Source: Streptomyces sp. ADI96-02
GTDB taxonomy: Bacteria; Actinomycetota; Actinomycetes; Streptomycetales; Streptomycetaceae
Length of the DNA stretch: 64,000 nucleotides
Assembly (NCBI RefSeq): GCF_003846185.1
Contig: NZ_ML123034.1
Location: 3,758,826-3,822,825 of the forward strand
Direction: 5' to 3'
The position numbers and the translations under genes were made by a program. Below, piece after piece: positions 34,710 through 42,848 of this stretch (positions are counted from its first letter, which is position 1; the number at the start of each line of letters is the position of its first letter). Under the pieces are notes generated by a model. That model had not been told where the DNA came from and did not search any database. It worked only from the letters and a program-made list of their open reading frames with translations.

Positions 34710-35362
34710 CGACGACGCCGACCGGCGCGCACAGGACGGGCAACGCGCCCAAACAGGACCGCAGCCGGGCCACCCGGCAGCGGCTCCTGGAGGCGGCGGT
34801 GGCCTGCCTCGCCGAACACGGCTGGGCCGGCTCCACCGTCTCCGCCGTCGCCGAACGCGCCGGGGTCTCGCGCGGCGCGGCCCAGCACCACTTCCCGACC
34901 CGCGAGGACCTGTTCACCGGAGCCGTCGAGTACGTGGCCGAGCAGCGCTCCGCCGCCCTGCGCGCCCTGCCCGTACAGGGCCGCGCCGAGGTGGTCGCGG
35001 CCTTGGTCGACCTCTACACCGGCCCGCTGTTCCGGGCGGCCCTGCACCTGTGGGTGGCGGCCTCCGACGAGGAGCCGCTGCGCCCGCGCGTCACGGAGCT
35101 GGAGGCGCGGGTGGGCCGCGAGACCCACCGCATCGCGGTCGAACTCCTCGGCGCGGACGAATCCCGGCCCGGCGTCCGCGAAACGGTCCAGGGCCTCCTG
35201 GACATGGCCCGCGGCCTCGGCCTCGCCAACCTCCTCACCGACGACGCCGCCCGCCGCGCCCGGGTGGTGGCGCAGTGGGCGGCGCTGGTGGAGCGGGGGC
35301 TGGGCCGAGGCGGCGACGAGCGTCCCGATGACGTCGGTACGGTCGGGCCCCGCAGCCGTTGA
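34697..35362 (+). CDS. TetR family regulator of the acyl-CoA operon
   Basis: 221 aa. The N-terminal TetR HTH is clear (TRQRLLEAAVACLAEHGWAGSTVSAVAERAGVSRGAAQHHFPTREDLF, about 28-75), with a C-terminal ligand domain of the type found in regulators of acyl-CoA metabolism. The last gene of the operon, overlapping the hydratase by 13 nt. The palindrome at 26408-26419 before the first operon gene is its probable site; an acyl-CoA intermediate is the plausible inducer. Both are inference. Confidence 0.9.
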   Translation: MAAVTTTPTGAHRTGNAPKQDRSRATRQRLLEAAVACLAEHGWAGSTVSAVAERAGVSRGAAQHHFPTREDLFTGAVEYVAEQRSAALRALPVQGRAEVVAALVDLYTGPLFRAALHLWVAASDEEPLRPRVTELEARVGRETHRIAVELLGADESRPGVRETVQGLLDMARGLGLANLLTDDAARRARVVAQWAALVERGLGRGGDERPDDVGTVGPRSR

Positions 35363-35375
35363 CGGTGGCGGCGAG

Positions 35376-35400
35376 GCCGTCCGGGATCACCCCGGACGGC
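35376..35400. terminator. Bidirectional hairpin between convergent genes
   Basis: Perfect 10-bp stem GCCGTCCGGG (35376-35385) with 35391-35400 and a 5-nt loop, just after the TetR stop and before the convergent VOC gene end. Confidence 0.65.
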
Positions 35401-35452
35401 GGTCCGGGCCGTGACGCGGTCGGAGCGGGACAGCCCACGGCCGTCCCGCTTC

Positions 35453-35995
35453 TCACACGCCGCCCACCGCCTCGTCCGGTTCCGCCACCGGGCGGACGGG
35501 CTCCTGCGGGCGGGCCGCCATCGCGTCCTCGGCCGTCACCCGGTCCTGCGCCCTGATGTCGCGGGCCTGCTCGGCCACCCACTCCGGGCTGATCGCCGGA
35601 GTCCGCCCGGGGACCTGGTCGCGGACGAACAGGCAGAACGGATGGCCCGCCGGATCGAGGAGCACCCGTACGTCGTGCTGCGGTTGGAACTCCGCCGGGG
35701 TGGCGCCCTCGGCGACCGCGTGGGCCACCCCGGCCTCCAGGTCCGTCACCTCGAAGTCCAGGTGCAGCATCATCCGCTGGTCGTCGGGCGAGGCCGGCCA
35801 GACCGGCGGCACGTACGCCTTCTCGGTCTGGAAGCTCAGCCCCGCCCCGCCGCCGGGCGCCGCCAGCTTGACCCAGTCCGGCTCCTCCTGCACCGGCTCC
35901 CAGCCGAGCAGCCGGCGGTAGAAGCCGGCCAGCTCCGCCGCGTCCGGGGCGTCCAGAACGGTGCTGGACAGGATGATCGTCGGTCGTGGGGTCAT
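35453..35995 (-). CDS. VOC (glyoxalase/bleomycin-resistance fold) protein
   Basis: 180 aa. An N-terminal VOC domain (about 5-125) carries TVLDAPDAAELAGFYRRLLGWE, MMLHLDFEVTDLEAGVAHAVAEGA and the closing LLDPAGHPFCLFV. A ~45-residue C-terminal tail (ISPEWVAEQARDIRAQDRVT) is not part of the fold. The ATG at 35995 is fixed by AGGAGG seven bases upstream. Metal-dependent VOC enzymes are diverse, and the substrate is unknown. Confidence 0.85.
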   Translation of the reverse strand: MTPRPTIILSSTVLDAPDAAELAGFYRRLLGWEPVQEEPDWVKLAAPGGGAGLSFQTEKAYVPPVWPASPDDQRMMLHLDFEVTDLEAGVAHAVAEGATPAEFQPQHDVRVLLDPAGHPFCLFVRDQVPGRTPAISPEWVAEQARDIRAQDRVTAEDAMAARPQEPVRPVAEPDEAVGGV

Positions 35996-36068
35996 GGTGC
36001 GCCTCCTGGGTGCCGGACAGGTGCCGGTACGTATACCCGTCCGCGGCGCGTCCACCGCGCGGCGGCGA

Positions 36069-37169
36069 TCAGCCGGCGATGCCGTCGTACCCCTCGATCT
36101 CGCGCGGGTCGCGCGTGCCGGGGCCGACGTACCTGGCCGAGGGGCGCACCAGGCGGCCGGTGCGCTTCTGCTCCAGGATGTGCGCCGACCAGCCGGCCGT
36201 GCGGGCGCAGGTGAACATCGACGTGAACATGGGCGCGGGGACCTCGGCGAAGTCCAGCACGATCGCCGCCCAGAACTCCACGTTCGTCGCCAGCACCCGG
36301 TCGGGGCGGCGGTCGTGCAGCTCCTCCAGCGCGGCCTTCTCCAGCGCCTCGGCCACCTCGAAGCGCGGGGCGGCCAGCTCGCGGGCGGTGCGGCGCAGGA
36401 CGCGGGCGCGCGGGTCCTCGGCGCGGTAGACGCGGTGGCCGAAGCCCATCAGGCGCTCGCCCCGGTCCAGCGCCCGCTTCACATAGGCGGTGGCGTCGCC
36501 GGTCCGCTCGATCTCCTCGATCATGCCGAGGACCCGGGACGGCGCGCCGCCGTGCAGCGGGCCCGACATCGCGCCCACCGCCCCGGACAGCGCGGCGGCG
36601 ACGTCCGCGCCGGTCGAGGCGATCACCCGGGCGGTGAACGTGGAGGCGTTCATGCCGTGCTCGGCGGCCGACGTCCAGTACGCGTCGACGGCCTTGACGT
36701 GCCGGGGGTCCGGCTCCCCGCGCCAGCGGATCATGAACCGCTCGACCACGGAGTGCGCCTTGTCGATCTCGCTCTGCGGCACCATCGGCAGCCCCTGGCC
36801 GCGCGCCGACTGAGCGACGTACGACAGCGCCATGACGGCTGCCCGCGCCAGGTCGTCCCGGGCGGTCGCCTCGTCGATGTCCAGCAGCGGTTTCAGGCCC
36901 CACACCGGGGCGAGCATGGCCAGCGCCGACTGCACGTCGACCCGGATGTCACCGGAGTGGACGGGGAGGGGGAACGGTTCGGCCGGCGGCAGACCGGGGT
37001 TGAACGCCCCGTCCACCAGCAGGCCCCACACGTTGCCGAAGGAGACGTGGCCGACCAGGTCCTCGATGTCGACGCCCCGGTACCGCAGCGCACCGCCTTC
37101 CCTGTCCGGTTCGGCGATCTCCGTTTCGAACGCGACGACCCCTTCGAGACCGGGTACGAAGTCGGACAT
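36069..37169 (-). CDS. Citrate synthase family protein
   Basis: 366 aa, type-I-like short citrate synthase common as a second copy in Streptomyces. Conserved segments: ALRYRGVDIEDLVGHVSFG, NASTFTARVIASTGADV, SGPLHGGAPSRV (catalytic His), LMGFGHRVYRAEDPRA (second His) and ATNVEFWAAIVLDF. It condenses acetyl-CoA (or propionyl-CoA in methylcitrate synthases) with oxaloacetate; the sequence alone does not decide which. Divergent from pdxH across 219 bp, an arrangement recalled from other Streptomyces. Confidence 0.9.
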   Translation of the reverse strand: MSDFVPGLEGVVAFETEIAEPDREGGALRYRGVDIEDLVGHVSFGNVWGLLVDGAFNPGLPPAEPFPLPVHSGDIRVDVQSALAMLAPVWGLKPLLDIDEATARDDLARAAVMALSYVAQSARGQGLPMVPQSEIDKAHSVVERFMIRWRGEPDPRHVKAVDAYWTSAAEHGMNASTFTARVIASTGADVAAALSGAVGAMSGPLHGGAPSRVLGMIEEIERTGDATAYVKRALDRGERLMGFGHRVYRAEDPRARVLRRTARELAAPRFEVAEALEKAALEELHDRRPDRVLATNVEFWAAIVLDFAEVPAPMFTSMFTCARTAGWSAHILEQKRTGRLVRPSARYVGPGTRDPREIEGYDGIAG

Positions 37170-37388
37170 CAGGCGGCTCCCTCAGTTCGGCGGCGGACGC
37201 GGCCACGCACGTACGAAAGCAGGTGTGCGAGCCGCTGCTGTACGAAGGCCCCGGGGGCCCGTCCCCAAGATATTGGTCTGTTCCCCCGGTGCGGGGAAGC
37301 GTGACATCCGGCACAGGGCCCCGGGCGGCGGTGCGCGGTTGCCTCCGTTCCCCCGGGGAAAGCCGAGCCGCTGCGGCAGGATGGCCCC

Positions 37389-38111
37389 GTGCCCACACCA
37401 GAACACGTGTCCCGCCGGGTCCCCCCGGCCCCGGCCGGATCCGACGCCCCCGCCGATCCGGCGGCCATGCGCGAGCAGTACCGCACCGAGGACTTCACCG
37501 AGCGCGACCTCAGCGCCGATCCGATGGACCAGTTCGCCCGCTGGTTCCGCCAGGTCGCCGCCGGCGGCGTGCTCCACGAGCCGAACGCCATGGTCGTCTC
37601 CACCGCCACCCCGGACGGCCGCCCGTCCTCGCGCACGGTCCTGCTGAAGCGGTACGACGAGCGGGGCTTCGTGTTCTACACGAACTACGAATCGCGCAAG
37701 GGCCGGGAGCTGGCCGCCAACCCGCACGTCTCGCTGCTCTTCCCCTGGCACGCGATGGCCCGCCAGGTCATCGTCACCGGCACCGCGGCCGAGGTCTCGC
37801 GGGAGGAGACCGCCGACTACTTCCACACCCGCCCGCACGGCTCCCAGCTCGGCGCGTGGGCCAGCGCCCAGTCCACCGTCATCTCCTCGCGCGAGGAGAT
37901 CGTCGCCCGGTTCGCGGAGCTGGCCGCCCGCCACCCCGAGGGGGAGAGCGTCCCGGTCCCGCCGCACTGGGGCGGTTTCCGGGTGGCTCCGGAGACGATC
38001 GAATTCTGGCAGGGCCACGAGAACCGTCTGCACGACCGGCTGCGGTACGTGAGGCGGAGCGCGGACGGGCGTGGGGCGGAGGGATGGCGGGTGGAACGGC
38101 TCTCGCCCTGA
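37389..38111 (+). CDS. pdxH: Pyridoxamine 5'-phosphate oxidase
   Basis: 240 aa FMN enzyme oxidising PNP/PMP to [30 protein letters not shown] opens the conserved region, then [33 protein letters not shown] (FMN/PLP binding), [14 protein letters not shown] and the C-terminal dimerisation part with [19 protein letters not shown] and [13 protein letters not shown] start at 37389 gives a ~26-residue Pro/Ala-rich N-terminal extension. A further in-frame ATG at MREQY is possible but less supported. Confidence 0.95.
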   Translation: MPTPEHVSRRVPPAPAGSDAPADPAAMREQYRTEDFTERDLSADPMDQFARWFRQVAAGGVLHEPNAMVVSTATPDGRPSSRTVLLKRYDERGFVFYTNYESRKGRELAANPHVSLLFPWHAMARQVIVTGTAAEVSREETADYFHTRPHGSQLGAWASAQSTVISSREEIVARFAELAARHPEGESVPVPPHWGGFRVAPETIEFWQGHENRLHDRLRYVRRSADGRGAEGWRVERLSP

Positions 38112-38184
38112 CCGCGGGCTCGGCATCGGGGCCCGCACCACCGGCCCCGCACCACCGGCCCGCACCTGCGCCCGTACACACGCA

Positions 38185-38371
38185 GAAACCCGCAGGCTCC
38201 GGTCCTCCGTGCACGGAGGAGCCGGCCGGACTTACCGGCGAGCCTGCGGGTCGGTGACTGCTGGGAATTGGCCGGCGTCCGGCCATGCACTGCAAAGAGC
38301 GCGACGACGGGCGTCAGCCCGCAGCCACCTCACGAGTCCGAGAAGAAATCACTTCCGGAACACCTCCTTTC
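38185..38371 (-). ncRNA. Candidate small minus-strand transcript with strong SD, short ORFs and terminator
   Basis: A perfect ribosome site GAAAGGAGGTG lies at 38371-38361 (minus strand). It is followed by a 12-codon ORF (GTG at 38352, stop at 38314, peptide VISSRTREVAAG) and an overlapping 33-codon ORF (GTG at 38333, TAA at 38232). A terminator-like hairpin with TTTCT after it ends the unit near 38185. Independent of pdxH (opposite strand) and 3' of the phytase gene. Could encode a leader-type micropeptide or a regulatory RNA; I do not recognise it. Confidence 0.4.
38188..38251 (-). terminator. Long hairpin, minus-strand terminator
   Basis: 12-bp outer arms ACCCGCAGGCTC (38188-38199) and 38240-38251, enclosing a second palindrome CCTCCGTGCACGGAGG. 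On the minus strand the stem is followed by TTTCT, so it should terminate transcripts from the right (phytase and the small unit). Confidence 0.65.
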
Positions 38372-38444
38372 TTCGCTGACCTCAGCCTAGGAGCGGTCCG
38401 GGGCCGGGTTCAAGCCATTTACGCGGCGAGGTTCCCGGCCCCCG

Positions 38445-39641
38445 TCAGTGCAGCGCGTCCAGGACGGCGGCCCCGTCGCACTCCTCGACGCCGTCCGGGC
38501 CGCCCGGGGCGGAGCCGACGCGGAAGCCGCCCCGGTACGCGTTGCGGGCGGCGGGCGCGCGGTCGTAGGCGGCGAAGGTGTCGTCGCCCTGGCTGGAGGC
38601 CAGCAGGTATCCGTCGCCGTTCCGCTCGGTGAGCAGGGCGAGGCCCTCCACGTCCGCCGCCACGCGGGCGCCGCCGAAGCCGGGGTCCGCGCCGGGGGCG
38701 CACTCCTCGCTCTCCTCGTCGTACGTCCCCGGCACCCCGTACTCGCGGACCTTGTCGACCAGCGCCGGCTTCCCGGTCAGGTCGGCGCGCATCCGCCAGA
38801 TGCCCACGTCCTCCTGGCCCGCGTAGAGCGTGCCGTCGGCCGGGTCGACCACCATGCCCTCGACCTGCGGCAGTTCGCCCGGCTCCCCGCACGGGGTCCA
38901 GGAGGACCCGTCGGGCAGCCGGAACGCGGAGGGCAGGTCGAGTGTGCGGACCTTGCGGTAGGTGACGGTCCCGGCGGCCGTCGGCAGCAGTTCCAGCAGC
39001 GCGAGGGACGTGCGGCTGCGGCGGCTGGCCAGGGCGTAGGACCGGCCGCTCGCGCGGTCCGTCCAGGTGGCCAGGCCGTACGCGGTCGCCTGCTCGTCGA
39101 CCTCGTCCTGGCCGGTGGAGAAGACGCGGGGGGCCGCCGGGTCGGTGACGTCGGTGAGCGGCGCGCCGGGCCGGGACGGGTCGATGCGGTGGACGCGCAG
39201 CCGGTCGTGGCCCCGGTCGGTGACGACGGCCAGGTCCGCGCGGCCGGAGGAGAGCCGCACGCCCCGCACCAGGTCGACGTTGTTGTAGCGGCCGGGAGCG
39301 TGGTCCGGGCCGGGCGCGGCGGGCGCGGGCAGGGACTGCACCAGGCGGGCGCCGAGGTCGTAGACCCGCAGCCCGCCCTCCTTGGCGGTGGCGATCACCA
39401 GGCTGCGGCCGGGGTGGGCCGCGTTCCGCCAGATGGCCGGGTCGTCGGCGTCGGCGTTGCCGCCCTGCTCGTCGTCGTACAGCGGGGCGGTCTGGGCGCG
39501 CGGGGTGACGGAGGGGAGGGCGGCGGGGAGGGCGGCGGGGCCGGGGTGCGCGTGGGCGGGGACGGCGGCGGTCAGCGCGAGGGCCGCGCAGAGGGCCAGG
39601 GCGGTCGTCGCCGCCGGGCGTACGGAGCGGAGGGGCGTCAC
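38445..39641 (-). CDS. Secreted beta-propeller phytase, C-terminally short
   Basis: 398 aa. A Sec signal peptide (MTPLRSVRPAATTALALCAALALTAAVPAHA) precedes a phytase beta-propeller: NADADDPAIWRNAAHPGRSLVIATAKEGGLRVYDL, YNNVDLVRGV, DEQATAYGLATW, VEGMVVDPADGTLYAGQEDVGIWR and ADVEGLALLTERNGDGYLLASSQGDDTFAAYDR. It ends at DGVEECDGAAVLDALH. Family members usually continue ~35 residues (a GLLV.HDG...NFK.V.W closing strand), absent here in all frames. It may be non-functional or a natural variant. GTG start at 39641 with AAGGAG upstream. Confidence 0.82.
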   Translation of the reverse strand: MTPLRSVRPAATTALALCAALALTAAVPAHAHPGPAALPAALPSVTPRAQTAPLYDDEQGGNADADDPAIWRNAAHPGRSLVIATAKEGGLRVYDLGARLVQSLPAPAAPGPDHAPGRYNNVDLVRGVRLSSGRADLAVVTDRGHDRLRVHRIDPSRPGAPLTDVTDPAAPRVFSTGQDEVDEQATAYGLATWTDRASGRSYALASRRSRTSLALLELLPTAAGTVTYRKVRTLDLPSAFRLPDGSSWTPCGEPGELPQVEGMVVDPADGTLYAGQEDVGIWRMRADLTGKPALVDKVREYGVPGTYDEESEECAPGADPGFGGARVAADVEGLALLTERNGDGYLLASSQGDDTFAAYDRAPAARNAYRGGFRVGSAPGGPDGVEECDGAAVLDALH

Positions 39642-39660
39642 GGTACGGCTCCTTGCTGCT

Positions 39661-39720
39661 GGACGGTGGTGGGCAGTGGTGGGCAGTGGTGGGCAGTGGT
39701 GGGCGGTGGTGGGCGGTGCG
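39661..39720. repeat. 10-bp tandem repeats in the phytase 5' leader
   Basis: GGGCAGTGGT occurs at 39671-39680, 39681-39690 and 39691-39700, with variant copies (GGGCGGTGGT) to about 39718 and a partial copy at 39661-39670. On the minus strand it is an ACCACTGCCC repeat starting about 20 nt before the phytase GTG. Confidence 0.9.
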
Positions 39721-39921
39721 GGTCCGGGTCCCGTCGCGGGGGCGGGCCGGGCTCGAAGGGCGACCCAAGGGTCGGCCCGCCCGGTGCACTCCGGGTGACG
39801 AGGACACCACGCGTCGTCGTGGCCCCGGTGAACTCCCCGCCTCGGCACGGCTTTCGAGCCGGCGGTCCGCGTCGGCCGAAACGATTTCGCCGAAGTGGCT
39901 GTGCGCTGGGTCACGTTCGAG

Positions 39922-39950
39922 TTGAATGGTCTGACGTGCAGCAATACGCG
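39922..39950 (+). promoter_or_regulatory. Candidate promoter of the PAS/GAF gene
   Basis: TTGAAT (39922-39927) and TACGCG (39945-39950) are separated by 17 bp, about 50 bp before the GTG at 39999. Matches the sigma-70-like Streptomyces pattern only moderately. Confidence 0.4.
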
Positions 39951-39998
39951 CGGTGACGCGCGGCGCGACAGCCCGACACGTTCTGCGGGGGGTACGGA

Positions 39999-41423
39999 GT
40001 GAGTGCTTCCAGAAGCAGTGGCACCACCGACGCGCTCGGACCGGAGGAGGGTCCCGGGAGCGGTTGCCCGAAGGGCGCGGCGCCCCCGGAGCAGCCGGTC
40101 CGCGAGGTCGGGCCGCCGCTTCCGGACACCGGTTCCGAGCTGCTGGCGGCGCTGCTCGACGGTATGGACGCGGCGCTCTGCGCCTTCGACGCGGCCGGGA
40201 CGGTCACCCACTGGAACCGCGAGGCGGAGCGGATCCTCGGCTGGAGCGCCCAGGAGGCGGTGGGCCGCAGCGGGTTCGCCGGGTGGGCGGTGCGCCGGGC
40301 CGACGCGCACGAGGTGCGGACGCGGCTGATGTCCGCCATGGACGCGCCGGGCCGCCAGGTGCACGAGTTCGCGCTGCTGCGCAAGGACGGCGGCCGGGTC
40401 CTGGTGCGGAGCCAGTCGGCCGGGGTGCGGGGCGCGGACGGCCGGCCGGCCGGGGTGTACTGCGCGTTCAGCGAGACGCACGCCCGGATCGACCTGGAAC
40501 GGGCCATCGCGCTGAGCGAGGCGCTGCTGGAGGACGCCTCCTGGGGCGTGGTCCTCGTCGACGTCGACCTGCGCCCGACCGTCGTCAACGCCTACGCCTC
40601 CCGCGCGTTCGGCGGGGACGGCACCGCGCTGCTGGGCCGGCCGCTGGGCGAGCTGGTCGTGCAGGGCGTCGAGGAGCTGGAGGGCGCGCTCCAGCACGTC
40701 CTGGCCGAGGGCGCGCCGAGCGCTCCGGCCGAGCTGTGGGTGACGCTGCGCACGGCCCGGGGCGAGCGCCGCCGCTGCTGGCGCAGCGGATTCCTGCGGC
40801 TGGCCTCGCCGTTGGCGGAGGAGCCGGTCCCGCTCGGGGTGGGCTGGCTGTTCCGGGACGTGACGGCGGCGAAGCTCGCGGAGCGGGAGGCGGACCGGCT
40901 GCGGTTCCGGACGGGGCAGCTGCACCGGGCGGCCCGTACGGCGTCCGAGTGCGAGGACCCGATGGAGGCGGCGACCACCCTCCTCGACTACGCCCTCGCC
41001 GGGTTCGCGGACCATGTGCTGGTCGACCTGGCGGCCGGCGAGCGCCTGGTCCGCAGGGCGGCCACCCCCGCCGACCGCCCCGGCCCCTGCCTGCCGGTCG
41101 ACGGCGGTTCCCTCCCGGCCCGTTACGGGCCCGGCCACCCGGCGCTCCTGGCGGTCGAGCGCACCGGCACCGTCCGTACGAGCGCGGGCCCCGGCGACGC
41201 CGGTCCCGCCTGGGCGGCGGAGCACCGCTGGCCCCGGGACGCGGCGCACGCGCTGTGCGCGGTGCTCCGGAGCCGGGGCCGGACGCTCGGTGTGCTCACG
41301 TTCCTGCGTGCCGCCGGCCGGGCCGGGTTCGAACGGCCGGACGCGGCGTACGCGGAGACGGTGGCCGCCCGGGTCGCGGGGGCCGTCGACCTGGCGCGGG
41401 CGGTGGCAGCGGCCGAGGGGTGA
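39999..41423 (+). CDS. PAS-PAS-GAF sensory protein without output domain
   Basis: 474 aa cytoplasmic protein. A PAS domain at about 48-165 (LLDGMDAALCAFDAAGTVTHWNREAERILGWSAQEAVGR) is followed by a second PAS-like domain (about 170-300, EDASWGVVLVDVDLRPTVVNAYASRAFG) and a GAF domain (about 315-470, HRAARTASECEDPMEAATTLLDYALAGFADHVLVDL). In Streptomyces this architecture usually continues into a PP2C/SpoIIE phosphatase or histidine-kinase ATPase; neither is present. GTG start with a purine-rich GGGGGGTACGGA. The signal sensed is unknown. Confidence 0.85.
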   Translation: MSASRSSGTTDALGPEEGPGSGCPKGAAPPEQPVREVGPPLPDTGSELLAALLDGMDAALCAFDAAGTVTHWNREAERILGWSAQEAVGRSGFAGWAVRRADAHEVRTRLMSAMDAPGRQVHEFALLRKDGGRVLVRSQSAGVRGADGRPAGVYCAFSETHARIDLERAIALSEALLEDASWGVVLVDVDLRPTVVNAYASRAFGGDGTALLGRPLGELVVQGVEELEGALQHVLAEGAPSAPAELWVTLRTARGERRRCWRSGFLRLASPLAEEPVPLGVGWLFRDVTAAKLAEREADRLRFRTGQLHRAARTASECEDPMEAATTLLDYALAGFADHVLVDLAAGERLVRRAATPADRPGPCLPVDGGSLPARYGPGHPALLAVERTGTVRTSAGPGDAGPAWAAEHRWPRDAAHALCAVLRSRGRTLGVLTFLRAAGRAGFERPDAAYAETVAARVAGAVDLARAVAAAEG

Positions 41424-41439
41424 CGGGGGACGGTCCGGC

Positions 41440-41576
41440 GGGTGGGGCCGCCCATCCGCCGGACCGCCCATCCGCCGGATCGCCGTGCCGCCAGCCCGAC
41501 GGCCCGCCCGCCGGACCGCCCATCCGCCGGACCGCCCGCCCGCCGGACCGCCCGCCCGCCGGACCGCCGGACGGCC
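41440..41576. repeat. CCGCCGGACCGCCC-type repeats between convergent genes
   Basis: The 153-bp gap between the PAS/GAF gene and the ABC permease is filled with irregular copies of CCGCCGGACCGCC(C)A/G, several in tandem around 41455-41480 and 41505-41570. No coding potential is convincing. Confidence 0.7.
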
Positions 41577-42848
41577 TCACGCCGCGTGCAGCGCCAGCGT
41601 CGGGGACAGGCGGGACGCCCGCACCGCCGGATAGAGGCCCGCGACCGTGCCGATGACGAGCGTGGCGCCGAAGCCGCCGCCGACCGCCCACAGCGGCACC
41701 ACCCACGGCAGCCCGCCGGCGCTCGCGTACACGCCGGTCGCCGCCGCGCCGAGCGCCACCCCCGCCAGCCCGCCCAGCCCGGAGAGCATCAGGGACTCCG
41801 TGACGAACTGGACGCGGATCTGGCCCCGGGTGGCCCCCAGCGAGCGGCGCAGCCCGATCTCGTAGCGCCGCTCCAGCACCGAGATGATCATCGTGTTGGC
41901 GACGCCGACCCCGCCGACGAGCAGCGCGATGCCGCCGAGGCCCAGCAGCAGGCTGCTGAACGCCCCTTCGGTGGCCGCCTTCGCGCGGAGCGCCGACGAC
42001 GGGTCGGTGACCTTCACGTTCTGCGGGTTCCGCGGGTCGACGGTCGCCGCCATCACCTTGCGCACGTCCTGGACCGCCGCGTCGGCCGAGCGCTCGTACA
42101 CCGAGGTCGGGTTCCCCTCGAAGCCCAGCAGCCGCTTCGCGCCCTCCCAGCCGACCAGCGCCGAGCGTTCGATCTCCGGGGCGAGCGGCAGCGGGGCGAG
42201 GATGCCGACGACGGTGAAGTACCGGTCGCCGATCCACACCTGCTGGCCCGGCGCGGTGATGCCCAGGCGCTCGGCGGAGACGTGGCCCAGCACGACGGAG
42301 GGGTAGCGGGCGGTCGCGGCGTTGAGCCAGCTGCCCTCGGCGACCTCGCCGCGCAGCACCTTCAGCAGGTCCTCGGTGGTCGCCCGGACCGTGATGCCGC
42401 CGGTGTCCTCCTCGTCGATTTTCTCGGTGCGGCGGGCGGTCGCGTCGAGGTCGGCGGTGGCCCCGACCTCCTGGACGCCCTTGATCCGGCCCACCATCCC
42501 GATCGCGTTCTCGGGCAGCCGGACGTCCTCCCCGGCGAACATCGACTCGCCGGGCGAGGCGACGAGCAGGTTGGTGCCCAGCCGGTCCAGCTCGCGCAGC
42601 AACTGGGCCTGGCTGGAGGCGGAGATGCCGACCACCGAGATCATCGTGGCGATGCCGATCGCGATGCCGAGGGCCGACAGCACGACCCGCATCGGGCGGC
42701 TCCGCAGTCCGGAGGAGCCGACGTGCAGGACGTCCCGGGGGCCGAGCCGGGCGGCCTTCAGCCGCCGTCCGCGCGGGCGGTCGCCGCCGTCCGGGTCCCG
42801 GCGCGGGGCCGTCACAGTCGGGCTCGGGTCCCGGCGCGGGCCCGTCAC
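41577..42848 (-). CDS. MacB-like ABC transporter permease (FtsX family)
   Basis: 423 aa. A basic N-terminus precedes helix 1 (about 52-75, RVVLSALGIAIGIATMISVVG), then a large MacB periplasmic-core-type extracytoplasmic domain (about 80-285) and three C-terminal helices with ALLVGGVGVANTMIISVLERRYEIGLRRSLGATRGQIRVQF, a MacB/FtsX hallmark. The GTG overlaps the ATPase stop (GTGA). Works with the ATPase and fusion protein as a mechanotransmission-type efflux or stress system. Confidence 0.92.
   Translation of the reverse strand: MTGPRRDPSPTVTAPRRDPDGGDRPRGRRLKAARLGPRDVLHVGSSGLRSRPMRVVLSALGIAIGIATMISVVGISASSQAQLLRELDRLGTNLLVASPGESMFAGEDVRLPENAIGMVGRIKGVQEVGATADLDATARRTEKIDEEDTGGITVRATTEDLLKVLRGEVAEGSWLNAATARYPSVVLGHVSAERLGITAPGQQVWIGDRYFTVVGILAPLPLAPEIERSALVGWEGAKRLLGFEGNPTSVYERSADAAVQDVRKVMAATVDPRNPQNVKVTDPSSALRAKAATEGAFSSLLLGLGGIALLVGGVGVANTMIISVLERRYEIGLRRSLGATRGQIRVQFVTESLMLSGLGGLAGVALGAAATGVYASAGGLPWVVPLWAVGGGFGATLVIGTVAGLYPAVRASRLSPTLALHAA

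Larger units (their letters stand above)
39642..39998. other. 357-bp divergent intergenic region
   Basis: Separates the phytase (minus) from the PAS/GAF gene (plus). It contains the 10-bp tandem repeats near the phytase start, a near-palindrome CGAAACGATTTCG at 39878-39890, and a promoter-like pair at 39922-39950. No further gene seen. Confidence 0.6.

Noticed and set aside
38419..38444. Frameshifted continuation of the phytase 3' end
   Set aside because: The shifted frame gives only ALTGAGNLAA then stop, with no similarity to the missing propeller strand.
41440..41576. CRISPR-like array
   Set aside because: Repeats are short, irregular and contiguous, with no uniform spacers.
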